Below are positions 47,763-60,203 of a DNA stretch of 64,000 nt, in pieces. Source of the stretch: Ulva prolifera (taxonomy: Eukaryota; Chlorophyta; Ulvophyceae; Ulvales; Ulvaceae). The notes under the pieces are model-generated. The model saw only the letters and a program-made list of their open reading frames with translations, made no database searches and was not told where the DNA came from. The stretch's first letter is position 1. Each line of letters begins with the position of its first letter. The translations under genes and the position numbers were made by a program. The stretch covers positions 4,864,936 to 4,928,935 of the forward strand of contig CM041200.1 in the NCBI GenBank assembly GCA_023078555.1, in the 5' to 3' direction.

Positions 47763-50700
47763 GTTACAAAGGACAGAGGCCGGGCAGCGAGCCCGTGCCA
47801 GGAACACACACGCAAATCCACTCACGCAGTCATGGCACTAGGCCGGGCACGAGCACGTACCACAGCTCGGCCGGTGATGCCAGCCAAAGATTGAAGCCCC
47901 GCACGGAGCACAAGAGCATTCCCCTTGCACAACGCCACACTCAACCGGCGCAGAGCATTCGTCACAAACAAAGCACGGTTCACCTTACCACACCGAGACG
48001 CAACCTCCGCCAGCCGATTCAAGTGATTCATGGCAGGCCGCCCCAAGCGACCATGCGTCTCATGCGACAACGGCACGAAACTATATGCATCAGGGTCGTA
48101 CAAACGATAAGCAGTGCGTTTCTGCACGTCCCGCGTCTCCGCAGCACCCCCGTCCTCGCGGGCCGCACGGCCGCAATAGGAACCAGCACAGGGGTTCACA
48201 ACCGACACATCTCCTATGCACAAAGGGTCGCCCGGCGGCATAAACATGATGTCCCCCAGTTTCTCCTGGGCCACTGCCCTGAACACCTCATCCAGCGCCG
48301 TTGCCTGCGCGGCAGCGGCCTGCTCCCCAGGCCCCGCTGGATCCTGACCACCCGGCGCCGCCGCCGCCGCCAGGGCCGCAGCCTGCGCTGCGTCTGGCGC
48401 GTGGCGCCCCATGTGGGCGCTGTGTCCAGCATCGGCGTCGGCGGCCGGAGCAGGCGTAGGTGCCGGCGCCTCGTCCGCGCGCGCTGTCGGCGGCGGCGGC
48501 GGGGCTGCAGGCATCGGCGCCGCGGGCAAGGCTGCCCCACGCGAAGGGCCCGCGACCTGGGAGGCGGGCTGGGGCGGAGCAGGGGGGGGCGGGCCCAACG
48601 GGCCAGCATGGATCTGCCTCGATGCGGCCGCGAGCCGCGCGCGGACGAACGGCGCTGTGCGCGGGATGCGCGTGGATGCCACACACGCGTGGGACCCGAT
48701 CTCGCGCCATTGTTTTTCAACGATATTGTGGCGCGAAGTCCAGGTCCCCGCATTGTGTGTGCAATTCATCGCGTGATCGAGATCATGCGGCTGTATGAGA
48801 GTGCCACATTCGCAGCGCGAGCCGACCGCATTGGGAGGGGCTGGGGACATGCCCAGGAGATACCTGATGCACAGCATGAACTCAATGTCAGTCATGCGCA
48901 GCGCATGGGAGAGCGGCAGGGTGCTCAACCAAAGGGTGGCTGCACGGCAAGCACAGCTGCGAAGCCGTGCCAAGTTGCATGCACCCTCGAGCGTGGCGAC
49001 GTCATGGCTGGCAAGCAGAGCTGCCCGGCGGCGCAGGGCAACCAACTTTGTGATACGCTGCTGCATACCAGGTAACACCTTGGCGATGGTGTCGCCGCTC
49101 GCCGGCCCGGGCAGCTCCGGATGGAGCTGCTGAGCGACGTTGAGGGCCTGCCAGGTTTCCTGCAATTGTTGCCCGTGCGGCCCCCGGTACGGCTGCATGC
49201 ACTCGGGGCCTCCTGCGAACGCCTTTTGGCTCACCGCCGCCGCAGCGAGGTACGCTCCGTCCGCGACCTCCTGCGGCGTGGACGTGACGCCCAGGCCTCC
49301 GAGGCGCGCTGGAAGGACGGCTTGTGCGGCCGCACGAGTGTCGTCCCGCGGGACGCGCATGATTTCATTCACCGCAGCCAGGACGGACGCCTCCGTCCGG
49401 CGCATGTGATCGGAAATGTGCGCCCACGGCACCGCCCTGGCGTAGTGCAGCATACGGCGTTGGCAGGACATCGTGAGCAGCAAGAACTGGTCTTGCGCTT
49501 TCAGGGGCAAGCGCATCATCTTTGCGATGGTGGCGCACACCTTGTCGGCCGTCGCTTCCGCGTGCGCCGACTCGAACGCCGGGGTGCCGATGGGCGTGCC
49601 GGTGATGACGGTGCCCTCCGTGGCATGCGTTATGCCGAGCGCGGCCGCGACGGATCCCGCATGCTGGGGGTCGCGCGAGTAGGCCGTGCACTTGTGCAGC
49701 TGGGGCTCCAGCCCGAGGGGCTCTGCTGCCGAGACCAGCGCACGGAATGCGGCGGCGGCGTCCACGCGCTGCCCGGCGATGGTGCAGTCGTCATGATACG
49801 CCATGAGGGCGGCCGTGACCTCCCTCCCGGGTGGCTGGTGCTGGGCCTGCACTGCCTGGAGGGGGCCCTGGAGGGCCAGGGCGAAGAGCAGCGGGCTGAT
49901 GGGGTCGCCTTGACGCACGCCGCGCTGCGACGTGATTGCAGCGGTGCCGGGCGGTGCGCCTTCGATGTAGAGATTTGCGGGGAACCTGTAAAGCATGGTG
50001 GCGAAGGGCAGCAGCGCAGGCTTGTGAGACGCAACGGCCTCCAAGATGGCTGCACGGGACATCATGTTGAATGCATTCTTCCAGTCCAGCTGCACAAGCA
50101 CGACATCGTCCCACGCTTGCAGCACGGCGCGCGCAGCATGGCCCAGGTTCTGCGCGCCCCCTGGCACCCCGACCCCCACCTGCAGCGGCGCGAGGGAGGC
50201 ACCCAGGCCACTGCACAGGGTCATGGCGCACAGGCTTACCAGGCGCTGCCACGTCTCTGCAATGGCGATAGGGCGGACGCCTCCCTGTGGCTTCTCCTGC
50301 GGGAGGAGGCGGCAGTCCAGCAAGCGCGGGAGGTGTGGCAGCCGGCCGGCGAGGGCCGCGTTCACGAAGCGGTGAATCTCCGTGAATGCGGCCGTGGAGG
50401 CCGTGCCAGCAGCCCGGATGTGCTCATACGTCCACCCCGACAGGCCTGGGCCGCTGCCCTTCGGCAGCTTGTCGAGCAGTGCGCGGAGCGTCGCCTCGTC
50501 GATTTGCAGCGGGGGCGCGGGCTCGGCGGGCTGGGTGTCGGGGGGGAGCGCTTCTGCGGGATGCAGGTGCCGCAGCGCCTCATGCACTTCCGGGGTGTAC
50601 CTGGCGATGGGCGGCGCCTCCACTTTCTCCGCGCCTTTGCGGACATTACCGTCGCTCAGTGACCTGTGGACGGAGCCCGCCAGGCGGCGATCCTGGTTCT

Positions 50701-51382
50701 GATTCATTCTGCGCTTCTGGCTCGGAGTGGGCTCCGCCAGCCTGGGCTCCTCGCCGTCCATGAACAGCGTGATGCATGTACGAGCGCGGCGCGCCGTGCC
50801 GTCCCCTCCCTTCAGCGACAGAACCTTACCAGGGAAGTCGAGGACGCGGCCCAGGGCCAGTCGTGCTCCGTCGATGTTTGACGCGTCGCTGGCATCGTTG
50901 AAATCTCTGAGGAGCTCGGCCGTTGCGTCGCCGAACTCCGGATGGACGGTGTCCGGGACCTTCGGGGAGGGCCTGGGCTGGGCGGTGTTGTGGGCGGCGG
51001 CGGGGGCTTCGGTGAAGTGACGGGGTGGCTGATGGGGGTGCGGCTGGGCAGGCTGGGCAGGCTGCGGCTGGGCGGGCTGCGGCTGGGCGGGCTGGGCTGG
51101 GGCGGGTTGGGCTGGGGCGGGCTGTCGGGCCGGATGTGTGGCGGGCAGCACGCAGTGACCTGACCTCAAGCTCCTGTTCTGACCTCCCACACATTTATGC
51201 GCCTTAGGGGTCTTGGTGGAGCCGAATATGCCACAGTGAGAGCAGTACGCGGCATTGAGTTCGTGCAGCTTCGCAGTAGGCAGCCTCGGCCCGTCGCGAT
51301 GGATTCCTCGGATGTGGGTGAACAGACTTGAATGGGAGGAGAGACTAGCGCTGCATCCGTCATATGGACACTGAAAGCTCAT
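47763..51382 (-). mobile_element. Non-LTR (LINE-type) retrotransposon with REL endonuclease
   Basis: Seen: an intact single ORF (see the CDS entry) followed on the minus strand by a short 3' flank ending GCCTCTGTCCTTTGTAAC, after which an AT microsatellite (TACATATATATATG) starts near 47762. No long terminal repeats are seen. The upstream end was not defined; a GC-rich stretch with two diverged repeats at 51514-51730 could be its 5' UTR. No target-site duplication was identified. Confidence 0.72.
47822..51382 (-). CDS. Retrotransposon polyprotein: zinc fingers, reverse transcriptase, REL endonuclease
   Basis: Seen: 1186 codons, ATG to stop, no breaks. An N-terminal C2H2 finger starts at CPYDGCSASL, with a second Cys/His cluster near residue 47 (YCSHCG). 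After a Pro/Gln-rich linker comes the reverse transcriptase: LLPQEKPQGGVRPIAI, motif A VQLDWKNAFN at about 434, RGVRQGDPISPLLFALAL, and motif C with the catalytic pair in MAYHDDCTI at about 527. A CCHC-like knuckle (CECGTLIQPHDLDHAMNC) lies near 864. The C-terminal domain has GDVSVVNP near 1059, then KRTAYRLYDPDAY and ETHGRLG, the PD-(D/E)xK-type endonuclease order seen in R2- and CRE-like elements. No AP-type endonuclease is seen. Known: such elements copy themselves by target-primed reverse transcription. Intactness suggests a recent insertion; activity is not shown. Confidence 0.85.
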   Translation of the reverse strand: MSFQCPYDGCSASLSSHSSLFTHIRGIHRDGPRLPTAKLHELNAAYCSHCGIFGSTKTPKAHKCVGGQNRSLRSGHCVLPATHPARQPAPAQPAPAQPAQPQPAQPQPAQPAQPHPHQPPRHFTEAPAAAHNTAQPRPSPKVPDTVHPEFGDATAELLRDFNDASDASNIDGARLALGRVLDFPGKVLSLKGGDGTARRARTCITLFMDGEEPRLAEPTPSQKRRMNQNQDRRLAGSVHRSLSDGNVRKGAEKVEAPPIARYTPEVHEALRHLHPAEALPPDTQPAEPAPPLQIDEATLRALLDKLPKGSGPGLSGWTYEHIRAAGTASTAAFTEIHRFVNAALAGRLPHLPRLLDCRLLPQEKPQGGVRPIAIAETWQRLVSLCAMTLCSGLGASLAPLQVGVGVPGGAQNLGHAARAVLQAWDDVVLVQLDWKNAFNMMSRAAILEAVASHKPALLPFATMLYRFPANLYIEGAPPGTAAITSQRGVRQGDPISPLLFALALQGPLQAVQAQHQPPGREVTAALMAYHDDCTIAGQRVDAAAAFRALVSAAEPLGLEPQLHKCTAYSRDPQHAGSVAAALGITHATEGTVITGTPIGTPAFESAHAEATADKVCATIAKMMRLPLKAQDQFLLLTMSCQRRMLHYARAVPWAHISDHMRRTEASVLAAVNEIMRVPRDDTRAAAQAVLPARLGGLGVTSTPQEVADGAYLAAAAVSQKAFAGGPECMQPYRGPHGQQLQETWQALNVAQQLHPELPGPASGDTIAKVLPGMQQRITKLVALRRRAALLASHDVATLEGACNLARLRSCACRAATLWLSTLPLSHALRMTDIEFMLCIRYLLGMSPAPPNAVGSRCECGTLIQPHDLDHAMNCTHNAGTWTSRHNIVEKQWREIGSHACVASTRIPRTAPFVRARLAAASRQIHAGPLGPPPPAPPQPASQVAGPSRGAALPAAPMPAAPPPPPTARADEAPAPTPAPAADADAGHSAHMGRHAPDAAQAAALAAAAAPGGQDPAGPGEQAAAAQATALDEVFRAVAQEKLGDIMFMPPGDPLCIGDVSVVNPCAGSYCGRAAREDGGAAETRDVQKRTAYRLYDPDAYSFVPLSHETHGRLGRPAMNHLNRLAEVASRCGKVNRALFVTNALRRLSVALCKGNALVLRAGLQSLAGITGRAVVRARARPSAMTA

Positions 51383-51513
51383 ACGCAGGGACTCGTTCCG
51401 CTGAAAGCGGACACACTAACGGTGCAGTCTAACGGGCCATTGAACCGGCCAGACGGCACAAAACTAAAACAACAAACACACAACACTTTTAACGAATCAA
51501 ATCTGCAGATCAC

Positions 51514-51730
51514 CTGCGGCTAGTCCGCAGGATTGCCAGTGGGACTGCCGGACAACGGCACGCGGGCAGCCAGCGGCCCGCGCCGACATGACGGCTGCAC
51601 AGCCAAGCGGGTCACCAGGAAGGCCAGGCGAAACATAGAACAGACATCTAGGTGTTCCAAATGGGCAAGGCTGCAGGCCACTGGCGGTTAGTCCGCTGGC
51701 ATTCTAGTGGGGCTGCAGAACGACGGAACA
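51514..51730. repeat. Two diverged ~50-bp direct repeats upstream of the retrotransposon ORF
   Basis: GCGGCTAGTCCGCAGGATTG with GTGGGACTGCCGGAC at 51516-51554 recurs as GGCGGTTAGTCCGCTGGCAT with GTGGGGCTGCAGAAC at 51682-51721. The period is about 167 bases. Could be 5' UTR sub-repeats of the element. Confidence 0.55.
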
Positions 51731-51938
51731 CTGGCAGCTGGCGCGCGTATTCGTTGCAGCTGCACGACAGCGGACGACAGAACACAACTAAGGGCCTATT
51801 CGTTTTCTTTTTGCTGCCTCCCGCAGCCGGGTTCTTTTGGCATGCGTCTACATCGGGACCACGACACAGCACAGACGACCTGTATATATATGTACATGTA
51901 CATGCAGAGGCAGTGCTTACGTATAGCTAGCTGCTTGT

Positions 51939-51985
51939 GCAAGGATCGACGTTGGTACCATATGGCAAGGATCGACGTTGGTACC
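51939..51985. repeat. Tandem duplication, 26-bp period
   Basis: GCAAGGATCGACGTTGGTACC occurs at 51939 and again at 51965, separated by ATATG. Confidence 0.9.
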
Positions 51986-52196
51986 GACGTCATATGCTCG
52001 AGTCACTCGGTCACGGTCACGGTGCACTTGAGCGAATTGTGCCATGGAACATGCACTGGCATGGCCACTCTGATGCCGGGCTCAAGGTGCTATGGCCGAT
52101 CATGCTAGAGGCCACGTGATCGCAATCTTAATGGTCCAAGTGCAATGAATGCAACCAGGCCTGCATGATTATCTGTTCTAAAATTCATTTTTGATT

Positions 52197-52515
52197 GGGC
52201 CCTTGTACATGATGGGTTGAGGACGGATTAAAAGCTACCCCCTCCGTTTCAGGAGGTCGTGGGTTCGATTCTGCGTGCGCTTTGGGGAATCGAAACGGCC
52301 GTACGTGACCACCTCGCTTAGCACAGGAGGAGGCCCTGTGAGTTGCGTACGGTCGTCTGAGGGGGGTTTCCAGGTGGTTTACCCCTTCGGCATGTGTAGT
52401 CCCGTTAACTCGGAGTTGTCAATGTCCAATAGGATACGGCTCAGTAAATTTAGATTTACTTTACTTTACATGTATACGTGCCATGCTGCGCCACACATGC
52501 ATGTACAAGGGCCCA
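52197..52515. mobile_element. Possible MITE-like element bounded by 15-bp inverted repeats
   Basis: GGGCCCTTGTACATG at 52197 is the exact reverse complement of CATGTACAAGGGCCC ending at 52515. The flanks are also loosely complementary (TTGATT before the left end, AAATCT after the right end). No ORF lies inside. A B-box-like GGGTTCGATTC at about 52260-52271 is present, but no tRNA fold could be drawn. Element status is inferred. Confidence 0.42.
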
Positions 52516-52586
52516 AATCTAGCTGATTTTGCATGCAGGTCAGCGTACAAGGGCCCAAATCTAGCTGATTTTGCATGCAGGTCAGC
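52503..52586. repeat. Tandem duplication, 42-bp period
   Basis: Two exact copies starting GTACAAGGGCCCAAATCTAG and ending CAGGTCAGC, the first overlapping the right end of the inverted-repeat element. Confidence 0.92.
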
Positions 52587-52837
52587 TAGGATGACGGTAG
52601 CTGCATCTCCTGTCGTGGGGAATTTCTCTCAGGCCCAGCTACATGCATCTGTACAGCTGAGACGTGCTTCGAGGTGTAGGTGTACTGTATCTGTAACAGA
52701 TTGCCAGCTGTGAATCCACCTACTGCAGTTAATTACGTTGGAACATCATGCTACCAGCACAGCCACTGGTGCAGACGCAACACGATGACACAAGTCTGCC
52801 TCAATTTCAATTTTGATGGAAGGATCATCGATACCAT

Positions 52838-52953
52838 GTGGTGTGCGTGGAGATACTATATATAGAGCAGTGCATTCTCTGAGAGACATCTTGTCTAAGC
52901 AGAGGAATGCACTGCTCTATACATATGGTATATAGTATCTCCACGCACACCAC
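52838..52953. repeat. Long foldback (inverted repeat, arms about 43 bp)
   Basis: The left arm, GTGGTGTGCGTGGAGATACT followed by ATATATAGAGCAGTGCATTC, pairs with the right arm ending AGTATCTCCACGCACACCAC. The loop is about 20 bases. The right arm has about 10 extra bases (CATATGGTAT) and one mismatch. Could be a MITE or a small-RNA precursor. Confidence 0.85.
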
Positions 52954-53467
52954 AGCTCACAGAAACCTATTGCTCTGTGGAACTCAGTTCCACCAGAACA
53001 TCCTCCCAACTCCATCACACCATTCCCTCATTAGCTGGTGCTCTCATGTGCATAGTACCTAGCGTACAATACACTAGATGTGCACTAGACGTCCCACTGT
53101 TACCTAGTGGACAATGCACAATGTACTGCTACAGCATGTCTCATTCATGCAGCTCAGAAGATATCTGTGCTGCCACAGATCCCCATTCAGCTGCAAATGC
53201 TGGGTGACACCAGCCTCTGGATTGCATGTGTTGTGCGCCTGTCCTTGAAAAAGACTATGTTTACAAATTGGAGCACCTTGCATCTCATTCGTCCTGTTGT
53301 ACAGTAGTCAACTCAACCTCTTTTTGCTTTCAAAAGCACAAGCAACAAGTAAAACCATAACCACAACGCAACCCTAGCATAGTCACAAAACATGCCATTT
53401 GGTTATGATTGCAAGAGCGCCTCCAAACCTGCTATACATCTTAGGCCAGGAGACCGGGCACAGGCAA
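52954..53467. other. Intergenic region past the BBS9 gene end
   Basis: No supported gene; expected to contain the BBS9 3' UTR. CACTAGATGTGCACTAGACGT near 53070-53090 is a small imperfect direct repeat. Confidence 0.5.
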
Positions 53468-56400
53468 CTACACTGTAGATGTCCCAGGCTTTTCAGTCAG
53501 CAGCCTGTCTATCATCTGCTTCACATTCGCCTTGAATGCATCGCACTGTGTCATGGGCTTGTTCAGCATTGGCACCATCCCCCGATCCTGTGCGCATTGC
53601 GCCAGCGAGCCGCACAGTAGATGAGTTATGGCTGCGTCTGTTGTCTCCTCCCACCCAATTTCGTCACCATCGAGTACTTCGGACGACAGGCAGGCACTAA
53701 CCTCAGCAAAGCGCTCATCTGTCATCAGGGGGCACTGGCACCTGCACGAACACATGGCAATCCTGCATAACCTGATCCCTGGCTACTGATCGCACGCAGA
53801 GCAGTTCAGTGTAAGATATCTGTACCGGATGCACTGCTGAACAAGCTGAGCCGCGCAAGACAGTTGGCTGCTTGCAGCAGTCAGAGATGTTTCCAAGCCC
53901 ACCAGCTTGTCCGACAGGTCCACTATGTGATCGTATGTCTCTTCCATGACAGCAGTCAATGCATCAATAGAGCTTGGTCGTGCCTCCCTGAATTTGCTCA
54001 AGAGGCACTTTTGAACCACACGGAACTGCACACATCCATCATTCTCACGACCAATATTTTTGAGTGGCTTATCCGTCTTCAGTCATGTGTTCAAGCCAAC
54101 AATCTTGTGTCAGTTGTTACGAGCCTCTTCCATGGCTACCAACATCATGTCCACGAGAGGATAACATGCTCTTCAGAGTTGACACGGTGCCTAAGCGCTG
54201 TTTCAGTACATCCCAGGATCCATATTGGCAATGAAACCTGTCATACCTGTGCAGCCGCATGTTCCAGCTCCGCTGTGACGTGTTGTCGCTGCCTGCGGAG
54301 TCCAAAGTGTTGGTCGATGCACTTCAGCAACCACTGGACTGGGACGCCCTCCTCAAGCTGCATCGAGATACCAGCACCAGTGGCGCTCTCATAGTGGGCC
54401 TTGAGCCGCCGCATGAGCTCGGTCAGTGGCAGCAGCAGAGCCGTGTACGATGTGCCTTGAAGGCGATACTTGTTGTTGTTCTTGCTGATGAGGATCGTGC
54501 ACTCCTCTTGATTCAAAAAACGCATGCTGATCACAGAGTTTGAGTTTGCGTGCTGCACATCCACCACTACCAGGTACTTGTCAGGTTCCCATGCCAACAG
54601 CCCCACCAAAGCCCAAATGTATGCCAGGACAACGCATGTTGTAGCCGTGCACTGGAACACCAATTGTGTGACAGCCACCATGCACCTGTGCGAGGGCTGC
54701 AGTCATGAATGCACATCGCACCACCGTGAACTGGGGGGGACATGATTCCGCCAGGTCTTCGAACAGTGTGATCACTGGAGCGGGGGGCTCCGTGATTGCC
54801 AAGGTCAGCTTCTCTGCATTGCTCTTGACCGGCGCCACGATCTGAGCAAACAGAGACAGAGGCAGCTCAAAGGCGTGTACGCTGCTGTACATATTTCCAT
54901 CTGCGTCACTGAATGCGGCCTCCACGGTGACCTGCACCAAATTTTGGCCAGTGATCGCCCCTGACAGTGTGCTGTCGTCTTGAAAAGGAGCGCGGAGGTC
55001 AGCGACGCCAGTAGTTCAGACTGACTTGTTGGTCGGCCTGGTCCATATACTTGGGGTTCTGTCCAGCGCATGCCCAGCAGTACCAATGATGATCTCAAAC
55101 AGCGCATCACCTGCTTCAAGACAGCATGCACACGCACTGGTGCCAGACATGCATTAGCACTCGCATGATGGCGGCTTGCCATGCATTATCCCTTCAACGC
55201 AAGATGACTTGCGCGCACGCGGTGATCCACTGCCGCGAGTGTAGGCACCACAGCACTATGGAGTCAGGCTAGATGGTGCGGAACCAAACCTCCCGAGACG
55301 CTGGGACAGCCACCGCAGAGTACGTAAACTGCAGGCTGATCGTGTGGGGCGTTCCCCGACCGGCTGGCAGGTGGCTGATAGCGTGTGTTCCCTCCTGCGC
55401 CACCACCGGCCACGTTGCTTGCACCGTCAGCGCCACCCCGGTGACGTCATGGCTACCAGTGTTCCGGATATACACCCTCACGCCACAGACTCGGTTCTCC
55501 TCGGCAGCAGCCTCTGCTCCAAACTCTTCCGTGGAGGCCAGCACCTGAGGCACCTGCACTTAAAGCATGTCTTGCCCATGTACTGCCGCCTGACTCAGCC
55601 ACTGACAGCCATCGCCGGACGGCGGAGCCCCACTTGTGGTCAAGCACCTGAGAGTGCAAGGACAGCTCGTAGCGAGGCTGGCTGGACTCCTGCCCAGGAC
55701 TCGATGCAGACGGGGCTTTGTCACGAATCACACGCATGAGCTCACGCCTGCGCTTCTGGAGCATATCCCAGTCTGGTTCCCGGCCCTCTGAAAGGCCGAG
55801 CACGGAGGAGGGCGGGGCTGTGCCCAGGTAGCAGATGCTCAGCAGGCCCTCATCATCCAGCACCACAATTGCGGCATCGAGCTGTCCGACAGCTGCTACT
55901 GCGATTGCCACAGGGACTGTGGGGCCCTTGGCGAGCCACACCACCCTGCTGCCACTGTAAATGATGAAGTTGCATGTGTGAGTGGCCACAATCAGATTTG
56001 TTTCCGCGGTGGGCAGTCTGCACAGGCACATCAGAGTCGAAGCCAGCCCATCAAGCATGTACTGCATATGCGAGACCAGCAAGATGCTGTGGGGAGGCTG
56101 TAGATCAGCTGTCCAACTCTTCGCATTTGTAGTGGGGACGCTTCAGAGGGTACTGATCACCTCGCAGTCAACCACATGTACGGACGCCCTGTGATAATAA
56201 GGCCTTACTATGCGCCACATGGCCATAGGTTGCATTGAAAGAATGGGGCTCCACTCGAAGCGCACTTGTAGCTCACAACCGCTGCTGGATGGAACTCCAA
56301 CCGGCGCTGGGACTTCAGCACCCCGGCTTGTGAGCATGTGATGAGTGTGTGCTCCCCAACAATGACAATGTCGCTGGAGTTCTCTTGTGTATCCGAGCCG

Positions 56401-57149
56401 GTCAATTTTATATCAACGGCCATCTCCCCGATCAGGAGTTTCCACTGTGGAGTAGGAGTCTTGCGTTTGTTGAGCGCAGGACCGGTGGTGTCAGTGAGAG
56501 AATCCGAAGTTTTCTGTGACGCTTGAGTCAGAGACTTATACGAGTAGCTCTGCACTTCGAATGCTGAGCTGCACGTGATGATGCTGTCAGTCTCGGCAAC
56601 ATAGTGCAGTGGGCCTGGAACCAGGAAGTCCTCCAGATACGTGGTCTGAACAAGGTTGCCATCTTCAAATACGTAAAGCTGCCCATCGTATGCTTGTACA
56701 ACAATGCTGTCCCCGGCGGTGATGCCTCCGAACGGCCCGAAGCAGAGGTTTGCTGCGGTGTGAGGTATGTCATGCGCACGGAGCAGTTGCAGTTCTAGGA
56801 ATGGTACTTCATCGTCACCCGCTGTGCGTGGTCTGGTGACTTGAAAGATTTTTAAAGCTTTTGGATGCAGGATAGCCAGTGCGTTGGGCACCGCGGGGAT
56901 AAACTTGCCAATAGCCACCTGCAGAATTGGCGCAGGCATCTGCTGCTCCAACAGCAAATCAGATGGAACATATGACGACCCGCCAGGTTGATATATGCGC
57001 AGGACGCCAGCGAAAGATCCCGTGATGATTTTGACACGACCTCTCGGGGAGTTGTCTACGTTGCCCAGGCACATGGAACACTGGTCGAATTCCTCCAGCC
57101 CGTCGCCTTGACGAACACTCCACCATTCTTTCAATGAAAATAGAGACAT
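53468..57149 (-). CDS. BBS9: BBSome subunit BBS9 (PTHB1)
   Basis: Seen: exons 56266-57149, 55648-56086, 55290-55553, 54686-54931, 54247-54552, 53826-54025 and 53468-53741 join in phase to 870 residues, ATG to TAG; human PTHB1 is of similar length. The N-terminus is diagnostic: MSLFSLKEWWSV, EEFDQCSMCLGNVDNS, IITGSFAGVLRIYQP, starting the beta-propeller. Later blocks in family order are FGPFGGITAGDSIVVQAYDG, DDEGLLSICYLGT, a hydrophobic-strand domain (FELPLSLFAQIV), NKYRLQ, WLLKCIDQHFGL, QFRVVQKCLLSKFREA and GWEETTDAAITHLL. Known: BBS9 is a core BBSome scaffold that moves membrane proteins in and out of cilia. Its presence implies a ciliated life stage. All seven exons agree in phase, and donors include GTGCGC and GTATGA types. 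Confidence 0.95.
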
Positions 57150-59439
<2,290 letters not shown>

Positions 59440-60203
59440 AGCGGCGGCGGTGGCGTGGAGAGGCACCTGCGGCGTGAGTTAAATTGGAACACTGTAATAT
59501 ACTGAGAGTGGTGTGCGGTGTACGGGGGGGAGGCTGGGTGAGCATTTGTGGGCCAGGGGAGCGCTGTGTGCGAGCTGGCGGAGGGTGTATGCCTGTGTGC
59601 TTGTGGCTGCACTGCTCGAGGTCAGTAGTCGCGCCTGTGGCGCAGGGTCTGTGAAGGCTGTTGTTGCCCGCAGTGGGTGATGACATGTTGCATGGTGACA
59701 CGATGGGCTTTCCATGACAGAGTTCCAGGAGTGGGTGTCATAGGTCAGATGTGCCGTTGCAACTGCGAGTTTTCCAGTTCAGAAAGTAATGGTATTGAAT
59801 TGTGCTGGAAGGTTGCGCGGTTGCTGAGGTATGGTGTTTTCACGAGCAGCAAGCATGTCCAACCTGACTGTCACCCTGTGATCCAGCGGGATTGACAGAT
59901 AAAGAGGTGATGAAGCTCTGGAGAAGCTATCTTCGTCAGCGCGACGATCATCAAACAGTCCATGTTGTGCGTACAGTCCATGTTGTGCGTACGCATACGT
60001 CAGTTTGCGCTGGGCAACTCCGAAAAATGCATGCATGGGCAACAGGAAACTGCCGGGTTGCGCTTGATGAGAGCAAGCACTGTGATACCTCCGTCCTGTT
60101 GGTCAGACAGTTTTCGGATCGACTTTTCCCCGAGACACGGAAGCGAAATCCTGTGCTGGAATTCCAGAAGAGCGATCGTTGCCTGTCTATATGCTGTTGC
60201 AAG
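59440..60203. other. Intergenic region
   Basis: 3' UTR of the synthase and promoter of CDC123. A tandem repeat of GTCCATGTTGTGCGTAC occurs near 59958-59992. The frame at 59892-60404 (+) is not supported. Confidence 0.5.
59493..59497 (+). terminator. Candidate TGTAA polyadenylation motif
   Basis: TGTAA lies 54 bases after the stop of the geranylgeranyl diphosphate synthase gene. Green-algal polyadenylation signal by analogy. Confidence 0.4.

Noticed and set aside
47570..49075. 501-codon open frame on the plus strand
   Set aside because: Overlaps the endonuclease end of the retrotransposon ORF in antisense; low-complexity Arg-rich translation.
49121..50662. 513-codon open frame on the plus strand
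   Set aside because: It is antisense to the retrotransposon ORF, GC-rich and without a domain.
52200..52285. Possible tRNA gene around GGGTTCGATTC
   Set aside because: The T-arm stem does not pair and no acceptor stem can be drawn; at most a tRNA-like B box.
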